Origin: Gamarada debralockiae
Taxonomy: Eukaryota; Ascomycota; Leotiomycetes; Helotiales; Hyphodiscaceae
Length of the DNA stretch: 22,451 nt
Direction: 5' to 3'
Assembly: GCA_002803225.1 (NCBI GenBank)
Contig: NXFV01000137.1
Span: 1-22,451 of the forward strand
Of this stretch, positions 20,215 to 22,451 are shown in pieces (the stretch's first letter is position 1; every line of letters begins with the position of its first letter). Both the position numbers and the translations under genes were made by a program. The notes below the pieces were generated by a model. That model saw nothing but the letters and a program-made list of their open reading frames with translations. It was not told where the DNA came from and did no database searches.

Positions 20215-20233
20215 ACTTACACCGGGTGTAAGT
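20215..20233. repeat. 19-bp palindrome, copy 2
   Basis: acttacaccgggtgtaagt equals copy 1 except for one C-to-T and one G-to-A change at mirror positions, exactly the pair of transitions RIP would produce on the two strands. Flanking cctaaaagacc resembles the flank of copy 1. Confidence 0.8.
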
Positions 20234-21879
20234 TACCTTGCCCCTAAAAGACCCTTTAATAATACCTTGCGATAGCTTAACTACCTAGAATTTCGGAGTA
20301 AAGGAAGACGTAATATATTTAGTTCCCTAGAGATTAGGAATAAGTGGGATATAAGATAGAGGTAGTAATAAAGGGACTAAAGAGGGGGGAGAACGATAGA
20401 GAGTCCGAATATAATAAGATAACAGTAATATTAACGACTTTGACGAAGAACTCGACTATAAGAGCCTAGAACAGCCTAGTTAAGTAAGACTTATTCTTAG
20501 TCTATTTTTGAGTATAGTACTAAAGTACTATACAAAGATAGCCCTTTGAGGAGAACTGCTAGGGCGGGAACTCAATTCTATTATACTGAAAATAATGTAT
20601 TACAATTCCCCTAACTTAGCGTTAACGGAGAACGAATTCTCTAGTACTAAGAATCTTTATATATCTAAGCTAGTACTAGCTATTTTAGACCTCTTATAGT
20701 ATAAAAAGTATAGTTAGGGACTTAGATACTTAATAGAGGTAAGGAGGAAGAGTAAAACGCTGAATCGCGGATAAAATTGAGCCCTTAAGAAAGAAGTTAA
20801 AAGGGAATTACTCCTCTTAAAAAAGAATATAAAAGAAATCTTCTAAAAACAAGAAGGAATATAAAGAGCTATCCCCCTTTAGTCTAATATAATTAAATTT
20901 TAACTCTATACTAGGGAGGCATATAAGTCTATTAGGAGAGTTTAACGGCTATTCCAAGGGTAGTAGTAATTATCTATTCGATAAGTTAGACGGCTAGACA
21001 GCTAAACAGCTAATAAAACCTATAAAAGGATCTAAGGTCTAGTCTAAGGAGAGAGACTAGTCTAGAGTCTAAGGAGTCTAGCGAATCCAAGAATTTAGTT
21101 TAAGGGGCTAGTCTAACTAGTATAGAATTTAGGGAATCTAAAGTCTAGTTTAGATATTAGCTAAAGAAGGGGCGCGTATAGAGAGTATACCTATTAGATA
21201 ATACTCTAAAGTATAAAAGAGTTTCGCTAAACTTAGTTAAATAAGTAACGAAGCTTAAGCTGATGTTAGAAGACTAATACAAAATAAGTAACTATAGGAT
21301 AATATATATAAACGCTTACTTAAGGCGCTAATACTTGGCGTATATATTTAACCCTTGTTTAAGGGGTTAATTAATAGCTAATAAAAGGGACAATTAGGGG
21401 CTATATAGAAAAAGGTAGTGACGAAGGATTTAATTACTTTAATAGAAAGAGATAATAAGGAAAGATAGGGTTTTGATAAGATATAAATATATAAAGGGCT
21501 AAGGCTTATTATAAGGGAGATTATAATAAGGGCTTAGAAGAGGCAACTTATAACTAAACATTATATTTTCCTAAAGGAAGTATATTTAAAGAAGTATTTA
21601 AGAGGCGTTTATATAGTTCTAAGTACGTCGTTATAGACTAATATCTTACTAAAGAAAAGGAAAGGGATACTTTATAAAGCCTTTACTTACTTACTTAAGA
21701 GTATATATATTCAAAGAGAGGTTAACCTTTATATAGTAAAGACAATTGATATAGTTTGAGAGGAGGTAATATTAAAGTTATAAGGGGAAGGAAGGAAGGA
21801 AAAGCAAAGGGTATATTTAAAGGTTAAGAAGTTAATTTAAAGGGAAAGGTTTTTAATCAAAGGTCGAATTAAGGATAGG

Positions 21880-21918
21880 GAGTATATTTAAGGAGTATAT
21901 TTAAGGAGTATATTCGAG
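21880..21918. repeat. Three 13-bp tandem units
   Basis: gagtatatttaag occurs twice in a row (21880-21892, 21893-21905), followed by the variant gagtatattcgag (21906-21918). Confidence 0.8.
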
Positions 21919-22388
21919 GGTTAGAAGGATTAAGGAGCTTGATTTAAAGTAAAGATAAAACTATATATATTATTAACTTAGAGTTAACTTAAGAAAAAGA
22001 AGAGAAGAGGTTCTTATTTAAAGGCTAAGTTAAAAACGAAGAGTATAAGGATTAGAAGAGTTAAGAAGCTTGATTTGAAGTAAAGATAGACTTATATATA
22101 TAGTTAGCTTAGTTAACTTAAGAGAAGAAGAGAAAAGAGAAAGCTTTCTAATATATTAACTATAAAGGTAAAGAGATATTATAGATTAATAAAAAGGATC
22201 TTAAAAGATATTAACTTGTTTATATAATAAGAGAGAGTATAACTTCTAAGGAAATAAGCTATAAGGTTAAAGGCTAAAGTAAGGAGGTTAAAGTCTGTAT
22301 TTAAAACTAGTTAGTAATAATAACGGAAAGGAGATACTTAATTAAACTAAAACAAAGTTGAATCGATAGTAAAAAGGAGGGGATTAGT

Positions 22389-22426
22389 ATTATTAATAAA
22401 GTTATTAATAAAGTTATTAATAAAGT
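22389..22426. repeat. 12-bp tandem units (ttattaataaag)
   Basis: ttattaataaag is repeated about three times, followed by shortened versions (ttaaag, ttaattaaag, ttattaaag) that run to the end of the window. Confidence 0.8.
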
Positions 22427-22451
22427 TAAAGTTAATTAAAGTTATTAAAGT

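Larger units (their letters stand above)
20024..22451. repeat. RIP-like AT-rich block without reading frames
   Basis: The sequence is very AT-rich, full of TpA (tatata, ttaa, ctaa) and poor in CpA and TpG by eye, with stops in all frames at short intervals; I found no coding stretch. The plus strand is purine-biased, as in the sense strand of many retroelements. Internal degenerate duplications occur, e.g. about 21927-22010 and 22049-22140, both containing aagcttgattt- or gagcttgattt-like starts and ttaacttaaga. This is the picture of transposons mutated by RIP. The element family cannot be read from what is left. Confidence 0.65.

Noticed and set aside
20024..22451. Hidden retrotransposon protein in the AT-rich block
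   Set aside because: Every frame is broken at short intervals and no reverse transcriptase or integrase motif can be seen.

Overview
The window reads as a gene-rich island of a filamentous ascomycete (Pezizomycotina; Leotiomycetes-like is a guess) lying between two AT-rich, repeat-type stretches. The evidence is genes with short GT-AG introns of roughly 43-102 bp, fungus-specific families (soluble CorA-like proteins, homeobox-C2H2 regulators, HET proteins, FMO-DUF6314 fusions) and AT-rich DNA at both ends that looks degraded by repeat-induced point mutation (RIP).

Layout. 1-365: AT-rich DNA and 10-bp tandem repeats that cut off the 3' end of a minus-strand CorA-like gene (263-2785, six exons rebuilt here), which therefore lacks its membrane domain. 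2786-5009: mostly non-coding, with one unidentified leucine-rich gene fragment. 5010-7883 (minus): a large transcription factor with an RRM-like fold, a homeodomain, zinc-ribbon-like CxxC pairs and C2H2 fingers. 8557-9014 (plus): a 100-aa single-pass membrane protein whose first exon would be only 4 nt. 9781-11464 (minus): an FAD amine oxidase of the polyamine-oxidase/LSD1 fold. 12542-14194 (plus): a HOL1-like MFS transporter, divergent from the oxidase. 14396-14907 (minus): a small unknown gene. 15981-18510 (plus): a flavin monooxygenase fused to a C-terminal DUF6314 domain. 18511-19377: tandem repeats and degraded element-like DNA. 19378-19954: a broken HET-type N-terminus. 19964-22451: RIP-like AT-rich DNA with paired palindromes and no usable reading frame.

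How the genes may work together. The centre of the window (9.8-18.5 kb) holds three genes that could act on amines: an importer of the family that includes yeast Hol1 (a polyamine transporter), a flavin amine oxidase sharing its promoter region, and an N- or S-oxidising FMO. A small amine or polyamine uptake-and-oxidation group is an inference from family membership and position; no substrate can be read from the sequence. The transcription factor lies 1.9 kb beyond the oxidase and is a possible but unproven regulator. The edges show transposon-type decay: at the left a gene is truncated, and at the right a HET gene carries a frameshift, a stop that RIP could have caused, and a cut at a palindromic repeat.
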